64,000 nt of DNA from CAVTSA01 sp963790575. Lineage in GTDB: Bacteria; Chloroflexota; Dormibacteria; Dormibacterales; Dormibacteraceae. The position numbers and the translations under genes are program-made. Every line of letters begins with the position of its first letter. Positions within the stretch are counted from its first letter, which is position 1. Location of the stretch: NCBI GenBank assembly GCA_963790575.1, contig CAWBPD010000002.1, positions 1 through 64,000 of the forward strand. The letters run 5' to 3'. This document shows, in pieces, positions 42,305-50,609 of this stretch. The notes beneath the pieces were generated by a model that did no database searches, was not told the origin of the DNA, and saw only the letters and a list, made by a program, of their open reading frames with translations.

Positions 42305-43099
42305 ATGAAAGAGTGGAAGCACTTCGACTACCGCGAGGAGGGTGGTGTGGCCACTGTCACTTTCACCCGGCCCGAACGCCTCAACGCGCTCACGTTCGAG
42401 ATCTATGCCGACCTGCGGGACCTGGCGGCCGGTCTGCGCGAGGAGCCGCGCGACGTGCGCGTCCTGGTGCTGCGTGGCAGCGGTCGCGGGTTCTGTTCCG
42501 GCGGCGACGTGGAGGACATCATCGGCAGGCTCGTCGCGATGCCGGTAGCGGACGTGTACGACTTCGCCCGCATGACCGGCGCCTGCGTGCGCAACCTGCG
42601 TGAGATGCCCCAGCCGGTGGTGGCGGCCGTCAACGGGGTGGCGGCCGGGGCCGGGGCGGTGCTGGCGGCGGCGGCCGATCTCCGGGTGCTCGCCGCCTCG
42701 GCGACCTTCGAGTTCCTCTTCACCAAGATCGGGATCTCGGGCGGCGACATGGGGATCGGCTGGCTGCTGCCCCGGCTGATCGGGCTGGGGCGGGCGACCG
42801 AGCTGCTGCTGCTGGGCGACCGCATCGACGCCCAGACGGCCCGCGACTACGGCCTCGCCTCGCGCGTGGTGGCGGACGCGGACCTGGACCCGGCGGTGCG
42901 GCAGCTCACCGCGGCGCTGCTCGAGCGCGGCCGTTGGGGCCTGGCCATGACCAAGGAGGTGCTGACGCGTGGCGCCTCGGCGGACTTCGCCTCCGCCGTG
43001 GAGATGGAAGCCTGGACTCAGACGCTGCTCATGTCGGCTCAGGATTTCCGCGCCTACCACGCCGGCTTCACGGGCCGTCCGCGGCCGGAGCCTGGATGA
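42305..43099 (+). CDS. Enoyl-CoA hydratase/isomerase (crotonase) family protein
   Basis: Crotonase of 264 residues. The oxyanion-hole segments are GRGFCSGGDVEDIIG and AAVNGVAAGAGAVLAAAADLRV. The usual catalytic Glu pair is not obvious: the second region reads FTKIGISGGDMGIGWLLPRL, with Asp at the second site, so isomerase or other crotonase chemistry is possible. ATG 42305 is preferred to GTG 42278. The TGA stop (43097-43099) lies inside the 16-bp left arm of the inverted-repeat element, so the repeat fixes the present 3' end. Confidence 0.83.
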   Translation: MKEWKHFDYREEGGVATVTFTRPERLNALTFEIYADLRDLAAGLREEPRDVRVLVLRGSGRGFCSGGDVEDIIGRLVAMPVADVYDFARMTGACVRNLREMPQPVVAAVNGVAAGAGAVLAAAADLRVLAASATFEFLFTKIGISGGDMGIGWLLPRLIGLGRATELLLLGDRIDAQTARDYGLASRVVADADLDPAVRQLTAALLERGRWGLAMTKEVLTRGASADFASAVEMEAWTQTLLMSAQDFRAYHAGFTGRPRPEPG

Positions 43100-43219
43100 G
43101 TTATTCCAAACCACCAGTGGTCCCCCCTGGGAGTTGACTCCGTGCTGACGATGATCCAAGCCCAGGCCTCCCACCGCCGAACTCCAGTTGCCGATGTCGG
43201 CAATTTGGAATAACTCATC
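43095..43219. mobile_element. 125-bp MITE-like element with perfect 16-bp inverted ends
   Basis: The left end GATGAGTTATTCCAAA (43095-43110) is the exact reverse complement of TTTGGAATAACTCATC (43204-43219). The interior is non-coding and contains a second perfect hairpin TTGCCGA-TG-TCGGCAA near 43189-43204. No target duplication is seen at the edges. The size, perfect termini and lack of an ORF fit a miniature transposable element. It supplies the stop of the upstream gene and ends 15 bp before the next start. Confidence 0.7.
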
Positions 43220-43233
43220 TGGAGGACGCTGAG

Positions 43234-44349
43234 GTGGACTTAGAGCTCACCGCGGAGGACGGGCGGATCCGCGCGGCGGCCGAGCGGGCGGCACGCGAGG
43301 TGCTGGCGCCCGCCGCGCGGGAGGTGGACGCGGAACGCCGCTTTCAACGCGAGACGGTCTTCGAGCTGGGCGCGCGCGGACTGCTCGATGAGCGACTGTC
43401 GTCGATGCAGATGGCACTCATCGCCGAGGAGCTGGGTCGCGTCGACTCTTCGGCGCGCGGCTTCGTCACGGTGCAGTCCGGGCTGGTCGCACGCTGCCTG
43501 CGTGAGTTCGCGAGCGACGACTCGGTGCGCTCCTGGCTGCCCCGGCTCCGCTCCGGCGACGCCATCGGCTGCTACGCGCTCACAGAGCCGGGGGCGGGGT
43601 CGGACGTCCGCTCCATCGCTTCGCGGGCCGAACCCGCCGCGGGCGGCTACCGGATCTCGGGCGAGAAGCACTGGATCACCAACGGCGGAGTCGCCGATGG
43701 AGCTCTCTACTTCGCCGTCGCGCCCGAGGGGTTGACGGCGTTCTGGGTGACGACCGACGTTCGGGGGTTCCATCGCGAGCGGATGCCCGAGGTGGAGCTC
43801 GGCCATCGCGCCTCTGACCACGCGCGCCTGGTGCTGGAGGACGTCGAGGTGCCGGCGGCGGCGGTGGTGGGGGAGGTCGGCCGGGGACATCGTGTGGCGC
43901 TGTGGGCGCTGGGGCACGGCCGGCTGGGGGTGGCGGCGGGCGCGCTGGGCGTGCTGCGGGCGTCGCTCGACGCCTCGGTCCAGTTCGTCCGGGACCGCCG
44001 CCAGTTCGGCCACCGCATCGCCGACTTCGAGATGGTGCAGGCGTCGGTGGCCGACATGGCGACCGCGGCCGCGGCGGGGCGGTTGTTGGTGCGCGAGGCG
44101 GCCTGGCTCCGGGATGCCGGCCGCGACAACGCGGAGGCGGTCGCCATCGCCAAGCTGTTCTGCACCGAGGCGGCGCTCCGCGCGGCGGACGAGGCGATCC
44201 TGCTCCACGGCGCGCGTGGATATGCCAACGGCTACCCGGTGGAGCGCTACTGGCGCGACGCCAAGGGGATGCAGATCTACGAGGGCACCTCGCATGTGCA
44301 GCGGCTGATCATCGCCCGCGCGCTGCTGGGCCGCGACGCTCCCACCTGA
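43234..44349 (+). CDS. Acyl-CoA dehydrogenase
   Basis: The 371-residue acyl-CoA dehydrogenase has GCYALTEPGAGSDVRSIAS and HWITNGGVADGALYF for the flavin and substrate loop, QFGHRIADFEMVQASVADM in the C-terminal bundle, and MQIYEGTSHVQRLIIARALLG with the canonical catalytic Glu before GT. It starts with the GTG of GTGGACTTAGAG at 43234, after GGAGGACGCTGAG. It pairs functionally with the crotonase across the MITE-like insert. It has the canonical Glu, whereas the relative at 10937 lacks it. Confidence 0.87.
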   Translation: MDLELTAEDGRIRAAAERAAREVLAPAAREVDAERRFQRETVFELGARGLLDERLSSMQMALIAEELGRVDSSARGFVTVQSGLVARCLREFASDDSVRSWLPRLRSGDAIGCYALTEPGAGSDVRSIASRAEPAAGGYRISGEKHWITNGGVADGALYFAVAPEGLTAFWVTTDVRGFHRERMPEVELGHRASDHARLVLEDVEVPAAAVVGEVGRGHRVALWALGHGRLGVAAGALGVLRASLDASVQFVRDRRQFGHRIADFEMVQASVADMATAAAAGRLLVREAAWLRDAGRDNAEAVAIAKLFCTEAALRAADEAILLHGARGYANGYPVERYWRDAKGMQIYEGTSHVQRLIIARALLGRDAPT

Positions 44350-44374
44350 ACCGCGCGGCCCGTCACGGAAGACT

Positions 44375-44437
44375 GCCGTTTCTGCACACCCCGTGGCTAC
44401 AACGCCAAGCGTAGGCACGGGGTGTGCAGAGACGGGC
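44375..44437. terminator. Large stem-loop after the acyl-CoA dehydrogenase
   Basis: GTTTCTGCACACCCCGTG (44378-44395) pairs with CACGGGGTGTGCAGAGAC (44416-44433) with one mismatch. The stem extends through CTAC/GTAG to a 10-nt loop (44401-44410). It sits 25 bp after the stop. No U-tract follows, so it may be a non-canonical terminator, an mRNA-protecting hairpin or another repeat element. Confidence 0.5.
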
Positions 44438-44486
44438 CCATCCGACCCGCAGGGCGACTGCTCGTGGCTACCCTGGGCGGGGAGAG

Positions 44487-45536
44487 ATGACGGTCTTCAC
44501 GGTCGGAATCACGCGCGACTTCCTGAACCCGGAGGGGAAGCCTGGCGACGGGGACCTCGACATCGGCCTCGGGCTGCTGGACGCAGCCGGCCTCCGGCAC
44601 GAATTCCTGGCCGAGGCCACGCCCGAGCTGCGGGCCGACCAGGTCGCGGACTACGACGCAGTGCTCGTGCTCGGCCCCAGGATCTCACGGCGCACGTTGG
44701 AGGGAGCGGACCGCCTGACGCTGGTGGCACGTTTCGGGGTCGGCTACGACTCGGTCGACGTCGGCGCCTGCACCGAGCATGGGATCGCCGTCACGATCAC
44801 GCCTGACGGGGTCCGCCGACCCGTCTCGATGGCCGCGATCACGCTGCTTCTGGCTCTCGCCCATCGTCTCCCGGCGAAGGACCGCTTGGTGCGCGAGGGG
44901 CGCTGGGGTGATCGGGTGGCGCACATGGGGATCGGTGTCACCGGCCGGACCCTGGGCGTGGTCGGATTCGGCAACATCGGCCAGGACCTCTGCCGACTGG
45001 CGGTCGGCCTCGGCCTGCGGGTCCTCGCCTCCGACCCGTTCGGGTCCCCCGAGGCGGCGGCCCGTCTGGGAGTGCCGTTGGTCGGCCTGGAGGCGCTCCT
45101 CCGGCAGTCGGACTTCGTGAGTGTCTGCTGTGCGCTGACCCACGAAACCCGCCACCTCCTGGATGCCGAGCGCCTGGCGATGATGAAGCCGACCGCGTTC
45201 TTGATCAACGTCGCCAGAGGTCCGGTCGTAGACGGCGTCGCCCTGGCCGAGGCACTGCATAGGGGCCGCCTCCAGGGGGCCGGCCTCGATGTCTTCGAGC
45301 AGGAGCCTCCCGACCCCCAGGACCCGCTGCTCCACCTCGACAACGTCATCCTCTCGCCGCACGCGCTGTGCTGGACCGACCAGTGCTTCTCCGGCAACGG
45401 CCGGCAGGCTTGCCAGGCGATCGTCGACGTGGCGCGGGGCGCCGTCCCGGGACCGCTCGTCGACCCCATGGTGGTGGACAGTGAACGGTTTCGCTCCCGC
45501 TTGGAGCACTACGCACAAAAGGCAGGGATCCGATGA
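44487..45536 (+). CDS. D-2-hydroxyacid dehydrogenase
   Basis: NAD-dependent 2-hydroxyacid dehydrogenase of 349 residues. The cofactor motif GVVGFGNIGQDLC, the catalytic Arg in INVARGPVVDG, Glu in VFEQEPPDPQDPL and His in ILSPHALCWTD form the usual triad. It oxidises or reduces a 2-hydroxy/2-oxo acid, such as one produced by the HpaI-type aldolase downstream. ATG 44487 follows GGGGAGAG. The stop overlaps the aldolase ATG by 4 bp. The 20-residue C-terminal extension after the dehydrogenase core is unremarkable. Confidence 0.88.
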   Translation: MTVFTVGITRDFLNPEGKPGDGDLDIGLGLLDAAGLRHEFLAEATPELRADQVADYDAVLVLGPRISRRTLEGADRLTLVARFGVGYDSVDVGACTEHGIAVTITPDGVRRPVSMAAITLLLALAHRLPAKDRLVREGRWGDRVAHMGIGVTGRTLGVVGFGNIGQDLCRLAVGLGLRVLASDPFGSPEAAARLGVPLVGLEALLRQSDFVSVCCALTHETRHLLDAERLAMMKPTAFLINVARGPVVDGVALAEALHRGRLQGAGLDVFEQEPPDPQDPLLHLDNVILSPHALCWTDQCFSGNGRQACQAIVDVARGAVPGPLVDPMVVDSERFRSRLEHYAQKAGIR

Positions 45537-46327
45537 GAGAGAACCAGGTGAAGCGGGCCCTGGCCCGCGGGGAACTGGTGGTCGGGACCGCGTTCTTCGA
45601 GTTCTGCACGCCGGGTGCGCCACGGGTCGCCGCGGCCGCCGGCGCCGAGTTCGCGTTCCTCGACACCGAGCACACCGGGTGGAGCACCGACGTGGTGCGG
45701 GTGTTGGTGACGGCTGCCCACACCGCGGGGATGGCGCCGCTGGTGCGACCGGCCGCCACCCAGTACCACCTGCTGTCGCAGCCGCTCGACGTCGGCGCGA
45801 TGGGCCTCATCGTGCCCATGGTCGAGAGCCGGGAGCAGGCGGAGCGGATCGTGCGGTTCGCCAAGTACCCGCCGGAGGGGCGCCGGGGGACGGCGTTCGG
45901 GATCGCCCACGATGACTACGCCGGCGGCGACGTCCACGAGAAGATGGCGAGCGCGAACCGCGAGGTGCTGCTCGCGGCGCAGATCGAGACCGCGTCCGGC
46001 CTCGAGAATGTGGACGCGATCGCCGCGGTGCCCGGGATCGACGTGCTCTGGGTGGGACAGTTCGACCTCACCTCCTCGCTCGGCATTGCCGGACAGTTCG
46101 ATCACCCCATGTACCTGTCGGCCCTGGACCGGGTCGTCGAGCAGGCGCGCCGGCACGGCAAGGCGGCCGGTTTCATGGTCACGAGCCCCAAGGACGCGGA
46201 GCTGGTGCTGAGCAAGGGCTACCGGGCGATCGCCTACAGCGGCGACCTCTGGATCTACCAGCAGGCGCTCGGTGAGGGGATCGCGGCGGTTCGCGGGCTT
46301 GCGGAGCGTCGCGGCGCCGCGCGCTGA
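45533..46327 (+). CDS. HpcH/HpaI-family aldolase
   Basis: The 264-residue class II pyruvate aldolase cleaves 4-hydroxy-2-oxo acids to pyruvate and an aldehyde. Markers are FAFLDTEHTGWSTD (catalytic His), GLIVPMVESREQAERIVRFAKYPPEGRRG, LLAAQIETASGLENVDAI (metal Glu) and VLWVGQFDLTSSLG (metal Asp). It is coupled to the hydroxyacid dehydrogenase (ATGA). These two genes make a plausible end of the ring-cleavage pathway encoded from 36 kb onward. It is the last intact catabolic gene before the accessory region. Confidence 0.87.
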   Translation: MRENQVKRALARGELVVGTAFFEFCTPGAPRVAAAAGAEFAFLDTEHTGWSTDVVRVLVTAAHTAGMAPLVRPAATQYHLLSQPLDVGAMGLIVPMVESREQAERIVRFAKYPPEGRRGTAFGIAHDDYAGGDVHEKMASANREVLLAAQIETASGLENVDAIAAVPGIDVLWVGQFDLTSSLGIAGQFDHPMYLSALDRVVEQARRHGKAAGFMVTSPKDAELVLSKGYRAIAYSGDLWIYQQALGEGIAAVRGLAERRGAAR

Positions 46328-46358
46328 GGACTTCCCCCTGGGGCATGGGACGTCCCCT

Positions 46359-47182
46359 ATGGGGGCCGCCGAAGCGCCCTCCACAGCGCGGGCAGGTCGG
46401 TGGCGATGGCTGGGCCGGCGCACGCTGTTGGAGGTGCTGAAGGAGCTCCCCGCCGAGACCGGCGCCCTGCCCGAGGACCTGGCCCGGGCCCTGGCTTGGC
46501 GCTGCCTTCACTGTTCCGCGAACCCGAGGAGGGGCGCCACCTGGTGGAGGAGGTGGCGGCTGGGCTGCGCCTGCTGGGGGCCGGGGGCAGGGTGCCCGTG
46601 GTGGGGCTGTCCGGTGCCGGCCGGCTGGCGCAGCGTCCCGACCTCGCGATGGTCGACCTGGAAGGGGAGTTTCCGCCGAGCGTGTCCGAGTGCACGATCA
46701 CGGCAGACCACCGGGTCGTGGTCACCGGAACGCCGGATCCGTCGTTGGGCGCCCTGCTCACGCGGGCGGCTGAGGTGGAGTCGGTCCAGCCCGCCCGCGT
46801 GTACCGGCTCACTCAGGCCTCGCTGGCGCGGGGCTTGAATGATGGCGTCACCGCGGATGAGATCCTGGACGCTCTCTCCTCGCGCGCCCGCGGTGGCATG
46901 CCACCGAACGTGGTCACGCTGATCGAGGATGTGGCCCGGCGTCACGGGCTGGTGGCGACCCTGCGCCAATCACCGACCGGGGACAGATCCATGTCTGAGC
47001 CGGAGGTTGCTCGCCTCGCCGCGGATGCCTCCCGCCGGGGGGTGCCGGTGGAGCTGCTGGTCGAGGGCCCGGAGGGGAGCCGCCATCTTCATCTGCATCA
47101 CGTGCAGGTGCGGGGCCGGCGCCTGGGGCGGGCGCCTGGGGCGGGGGCGGCCGTGGTGGAAGCGTTGAGGATGTCTCGATGA
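46359..47182 (+). pseudogene. Helicase-associated (XPB partner) protein, truncated and frameshifted
   Basis: The C-terminal ~220 residues carry the XPB/Ssl2-associated domain (HRVVVTGTPDPSLGALLTRAAEVES, RVYRLTQASLARGLNDGVTADEILDAL, GMPPNVVTLIEDVARRHG in parts). The N-terminal part (RTLLEVLKELPAETGALPEDLARALA) lies in a different frame, shifting near 46495. The intact partner in actinobacteria is ~750 residues, encoded beside the XPB helicase; here roughly 270 remain. The 3' end overlaps the helicase start by 4 bp, as in intact pairs, so the pair has decayed in place. Confidence 0.7.
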
Positions 47183-48140
47183 GCGATCCCAGGGGCCGGC
47201 CGCTGATGGTCCAGTCGGACCGCACGGTCCCGTCAGGTGGGCTCGCTGCTTGGGCGGCTAGGCCCCACCGAGTTCCAGGTGCATCCGATGGAGCGGGGCC
47301 GGTTGAAGCGGGCTCTGATCGCCGTCGGCTGGCCGGTGGAGGATCTTGCCGGCTACGCGGAGGGCGCTCCCCTCAGGATCGGGCTGCGCCGGTCGACGCC
47401 CGGCGGAGGCCCGTTCAGCTGCGCGACTACCAGGTGGCGGCGGCGGACCCCTTTTGGGTCGCGGGCGGGGTCGGGGGTGGCAGCGGGGTTCTGGTGCTGC
47501 CCTGCGGCGCGGGCAAGACCCTGATCGGCATCGAGGCGCTCCGCCGGGTTTCGACGCACACGCTGATCCTGACCACCAGCATCGTCGCGAGCCGGCAGTG
47601 GCGGCAGGAGCTGCTGACGCGCACCGACCTCGATTCCTCCGAGGTGGGCGAGTACTCGGGCGAGCGCACGTCGGTGCGCCCGGTCACCATCGCGACCTAT
47701 CAGGTGCTGACCCATCGCCGGCGGGGGATCCCCGAGGATGACCTCGCCCAGGCGTTCCCGCGACCCGCGAGCGCGAGAGGCTCTACGGGCGCTTTCGCGA
47801 TGGCGACCTCAGGCTGCTGGTCGTGTCCAAGGTCGCCAACTTCGCGATCGATCTGCCCGAGGCCAACGTGGCGATTCAGGTGTCGGGGACGTTCCGGTCC
47901 CGCCAGGAGGAGGCCCAGCGCCTGGGGCGCATCCTGAGGCCCAAGTCCGACGGGGGTCAGGCGAGCTTCTACGCGCTGGTCAGCCGGGAGACCAACGACC
48001 AGGAGTACGCGCACCGACAGCTCTTCCTGACCGAGCAGGGCTATCGCTACCTGATCGTCGACGAGGCGGACGTCGCCCCGCCGCAGCCGGTCGCTCGCCC
48101 CCACCTCACCGTCCTCACGCCGGGTGGACGCGAGCAGTAA
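47179..48140 (+). pseudogene. XPB-type DNA repair helicase with internal deletions
   Basis: Fragments of an XPB/Ssl2 SF2 helicase appear in correct order. The true start MSDPRGRPLMVQSDRTV is at ATG 47179. A frame-shifted LLGRLGPTEFQVHPMERGRLKRAL (about 47240) follows, then QLRDYQVAAADPFW with Walker A LPCGAGKTLIGIEAL and TIATYQVLTHRRR. A jump leads to RERLYGRFRDGDLRLLVVSKVANFAIDLPEANVAIQVSG and QRLGRILRPK (motif VI) in a third frame. Missing are ~150 residues after SDRTV and ~200 between motif Ia and motif V, including the DEAH box. It cannot be a functional helicase. Confidence 0.75.
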
Positions 48141-48199
48141 GGAGGGTGAGGGTCTGTCCGCAATAGGGCGTACTGGTGCCCGGTGCACCCTGCTCGTGC

Positions 48200-48589
48200 T
48201 CATGAGGAACCCGCCCCACGAGATCGAGGACGCCTGGTTCCACCGAGGCTTGCCCCGCCCAGGTCGGCGATGAGCGTAGTCCGCCGCTCCTCCAACTCGG
48301 CGAGCTCCGAGCGGAGCCGCTGCAGCTCGCTTTCGACCCGCGGCAGCTCGGCCCTCGCCTTCAGTTCCCGCAGATGCCGGTCCCCGAATTTGTCTGCCAC
48401 CAGCTCCTCGACCTCGCGGCGAAGCAGTCGTAGTCATGGATTGCCGTACATCGAGGTCAGGCGGTAGTGGAGCTTGCCGGCGTTGATCGCATCGATGATC
48501 TCGTCTTGCGTGAGCCCGAACTCCTTGCGAACGCTCTTGTCGCTCAGAGTCCCGCCCTTGCGCCGCCACTCCTGCTCCAGATCATCCAT
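48200..48589 (-). pseudogene. Small basic/coiled-coil protein with in-frame TGA
   Basis: Starts at ATG 48589 and reads MDDLEQEWRRKGGTLSDKSV, then RKEFGLTQDEIIDAINAGKL and HYRLTSMYGNP up to TGA at 48434-48436 (codon 52). The same frame continues without a break as LRLLRREVEELVADKFGDRH, then a coiled coil (VESELQRLRSELAELEERRTTLIADLGG). The two halves look like one conserved family of about 120 residues in which the stop replaces an aromatic residue after GNP. TGA is a normal stop in neighbouring genes, so this is a nonsense mutation unless read through. Function unknown; the first part resembles a small DNA-binding helix pair. Confidence 0.55.
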
Positions 48590-49097
48590 GTCTGCTCAGT
48601 GTCGTGCATCAACGCACGGGTCGGCGCTCTCGCCGATAGCAGGTTGGGTAGAAGTCTTCGCCAGCATCGCGGCGCAGATGGACGATCCAACCGCAAGGCG
48701 AAGATGCTTCGATTCATCGGATCGCGCTCTGCGCTCCTGACGCATACGCGTGGGGCAGCAGACCGACCCGTGGCTTGGGCCAAGTGCTCGTATTCCACTT
48801 CGAGTTCGGCCTCGGACATGCTGTTGATGATCCTGATGACCTTCTCGCGGATCGCCAGGGGTGATCCTATCGGCGGCCTGCGCGGATGGACCTCGACCCA
48901 GGCACCGGAGCCGCCTTCGGCCCATCCAGATCGGCTCACCGTGTTTTGGGAGTCAGACCGTCCAGTCAGACGGCGTCCGTCGGGATCCGAGAATCCCTTC
49001 CGATCGTGCAGCCCGAGCGCATCAGGGGGTTCTCGGTGGCCGAGCTGAGTTCGGAGAAAACCATGACATATGGGCAGGGTCTGTGTAGAGTATCTCC
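48590..49097. other. Region without a confident gene upstream of the AbiE-type locus
   Basis: A minus-strand open frame (48544-48939) contains a protein-like stretch REKVIRIINSMSEAELEVEYEHLAQ, but the remainder is low-quality and it overlaps the preceding pseudogene. It may be the remnant of a small gene. The stretch 48940-49097 is probably the promoter region of the toxin-antitoxin locus, with GTGTAGAGTAT just before the start. Confidence 0.35.
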
Positions 49098-49679
49098 GTG
49101 TCCAGGATTGGAATCGAGGCTCTGCCCGATACGTTCACCTACGGGCAGGCCCTAGCAGCCGGGATGAACCATCACCGACTCTATGCGTTGCGCGACAGCG
49201 GGGAACTGGAACAGATCGGTCGCGGACTCTACCGCAAGGTCGGCGCCGAGCTGACCGACTTCGATCTGCTCGAAGCCGCCCGTCGTGCTCCCGAGGCCAC
49301 GATATGCCTGCTCTCAGCGCTCGCACGCCACGACCTCACCGACGCGATCCCAGCGCAGCACGACCTCGCCCTTCCACGCGGAGTCTGGCACCCGCACACG
49401 GGAGCGGCAGTCCGCTGGCACAGCTTCGACCCGCCGACTTTCGACATCGGTCGGACGACGACGCCTGTCGACGATCAGACCATGATCGGCCTCTATGACG
49501 CCCCACGAACAATCGTTGACGCCTACCGCCTCCGTGCCTCTGTCGGCGTCGACACCGCGCATGAGGCTCTGAGACGTTGGCTGAGGAAAGGCGGGCAGCC
49601 GGCGGCCCTTCTCCACACCGCCCGCGCTTTTCCGACGGCACGCCCAGCGATAGTCGCCACCCTGGAGATCCTGCTGTGA
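49098..49679 (+). CDS. AbiEi-like antitoxin (type IV toxin-antitoxin)
   Basis: The 193-residue product resembles AbiEi antitoxin and transcriptional repressor proteins. The N-terminal winged helix is visible (TFTYGQALAAGMNHHRLYALRDSGELEQIGRGLYRKV in parts), and the following domain has LLEAARRAPEATICLLSALARHDLTD, PRGVW and TPVDDQTMIGLYDAPRTIVDAYRLR. AbiEi represses its operon and prevents toxicity of the nucleotidyltransferase AbiEii. The start is GTG 49098. Its stop overlaps the toxin start by 4 bp (GTGA). It appears complete, unlike the toxin. Confidence 0.8.
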   Translation: MSRIGIEALPDTFTYGQALAAGMNHHRLYALRDSGELEQIGRGLYRKVGAELTDFDLLEAARRAPEATICLLSALARHDLTDAIPAQHDLALPRGVWHPHTGAAVRWHSFDPPTFDIGRTTTPVDDQTMIGLYDAPRTIVDAYRLRASVGVDTAHEALRRWLRKGGQPAALLHTARAFPTARPAIVATLEILL

Positions 49680-50158
49680 CTGGACGGCCCACGCACGGCA
49701 CCGTCGCCGGACGGGCCTACCTCGATTTGCGATCCTTGGCCCGGGCGGCTGGCCGGGCGACCGACGAATACCTGCGGCTCTACGCGCTGGAGGGCTTTCT
49801 GGCGCGACTGGCGGCGTCGCCACGGCGCCACGACCTCGTTCTCAAGGGTGGCGCTCTCCTGATCGCGTATAAGGTCCGCCGGCCCACCGCGGACGTCGAC
49901 CTTGCGGCGATCGCTCTGGGCAATGGCGTCGAGATCCTGAAGGAAATGGTGGTAGCGATTACGGCGATGCGACCGCCGACCCCTGACGGTCTCATCTTCG
50001 ACAACGGCCATACGACGGCCGACGTGATTCGAGAGGAGGACGAGTATTCCGGCGTCCGGGTGGGTCTCATCGCCCACCTCGCAACGGCACGGCTGGCCTT
50101 CCACGTCGACATCAACGTCGGTGACCCCATCTGGCCAGGCCCACAGACCGTTACCTGA
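49676..50158 (+). CDS. AbiEii-like nucleotidyltransferase toxin, C-terminally shortened
   Basis: The 160-residue nucleotidyltransferase-fold protein shows the motif LVLKGGALLIAYKVRRPTADVDLAAI, carrying KGG (57-59) and TADVD (71-75), the AbiEii active-site signature. After FHVDINVGDPIWPGPQTVT the frame stops. Family members usually run 250-300 residues and continue after this GPQ segment with a helical C-terminal half containing another conserved Lys/Asp region. Active-site residues are kept but the C-terminal half is lost, so it may be inactive or a minimal toxin. Coupled to AbiEi by a GTGA overlap. Confidence 0.7.
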   Translation: MTGRPTHGTVAGRAYLDLRSLARAAGRATDEYLRLYALEGFLARLAASPRRHDLVLKGGALLIAYKVRRPTADVDLAAIALGNGVEILKEMVVAITAMRPPTPDGLIFDNGHTTADVIREEDEYSGVRVGLIAHLATARLAFHVDINVGDPIWPGPQTVT

Positions 50159-50609
50159 GGGTCCCCGACGTCCCCTGGGACCCTGTGCTGGGACCCACCA
50201 TGCGGGAGGCGGGCCCGGCGGTCTGCGATGAGCGGGTGAGGTCGAGTTTGCTGGAGAATCTGCTCACCCCACCGGTGGGTAACCCTCAGGCGCGACCGCC
50301 GGAGACGCGCCCCCGGTCCTCACCGCCGGGCCCATCACCGCGCGCGTCGTCTCCCAGGCCGGCGATGAGCGCGGCGCGGCGCTCCTGGAGCGCGGCGACC
50401 GTTGCTGATCGTCTCTCACGATGCGGACCTCACTGTGATGTCGCCCCGGCGGGAAACACCGGTCCTGCGGCCCTCTGAGTTCGCCTCACGGGTGGAGGCG
50501 ATGCGCCGGGCGCAGCGACGCCGCTGGCGTCACGCTACCTACACGAACTCATTCCCGACCCGAACTGACGTCCCTCCAGGAGCGCCGCACACACTCGAGT
50601 TCATCTCGC
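50159..50609. other. Gene-poor stretch with remnant coding signal
   Basis: No intact gene is seen. The minus strand near 50320-50405 reads VAALQERRAALIAGLGDD, similar to the coiled-coil end of the pseudogene at 48200 (LEERRTTLIADLGG), so a fragment of a related gene may lie here. Plus-strand sequence after the shortened toxin shows no recognisable continuation of AbiEii. The stretch separates the converging toxin and helicase genes. Confidence 0.35.

Noticed and set aside
48434..48436. TGA reassigned to an amino acid
   Set aside because: TGA ends many intact genes in the window, often in 4-bp overlaps with the next start, so the standard code applies.
48544..48939. A 131-codon minus-strand gene before the AbiE locus
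   Set aside because: Only ~25 residues look protein-like; the frame overlaps the adjacent pseudogene start and lacks a ribosome site, so it was kept only as a possible remnant.
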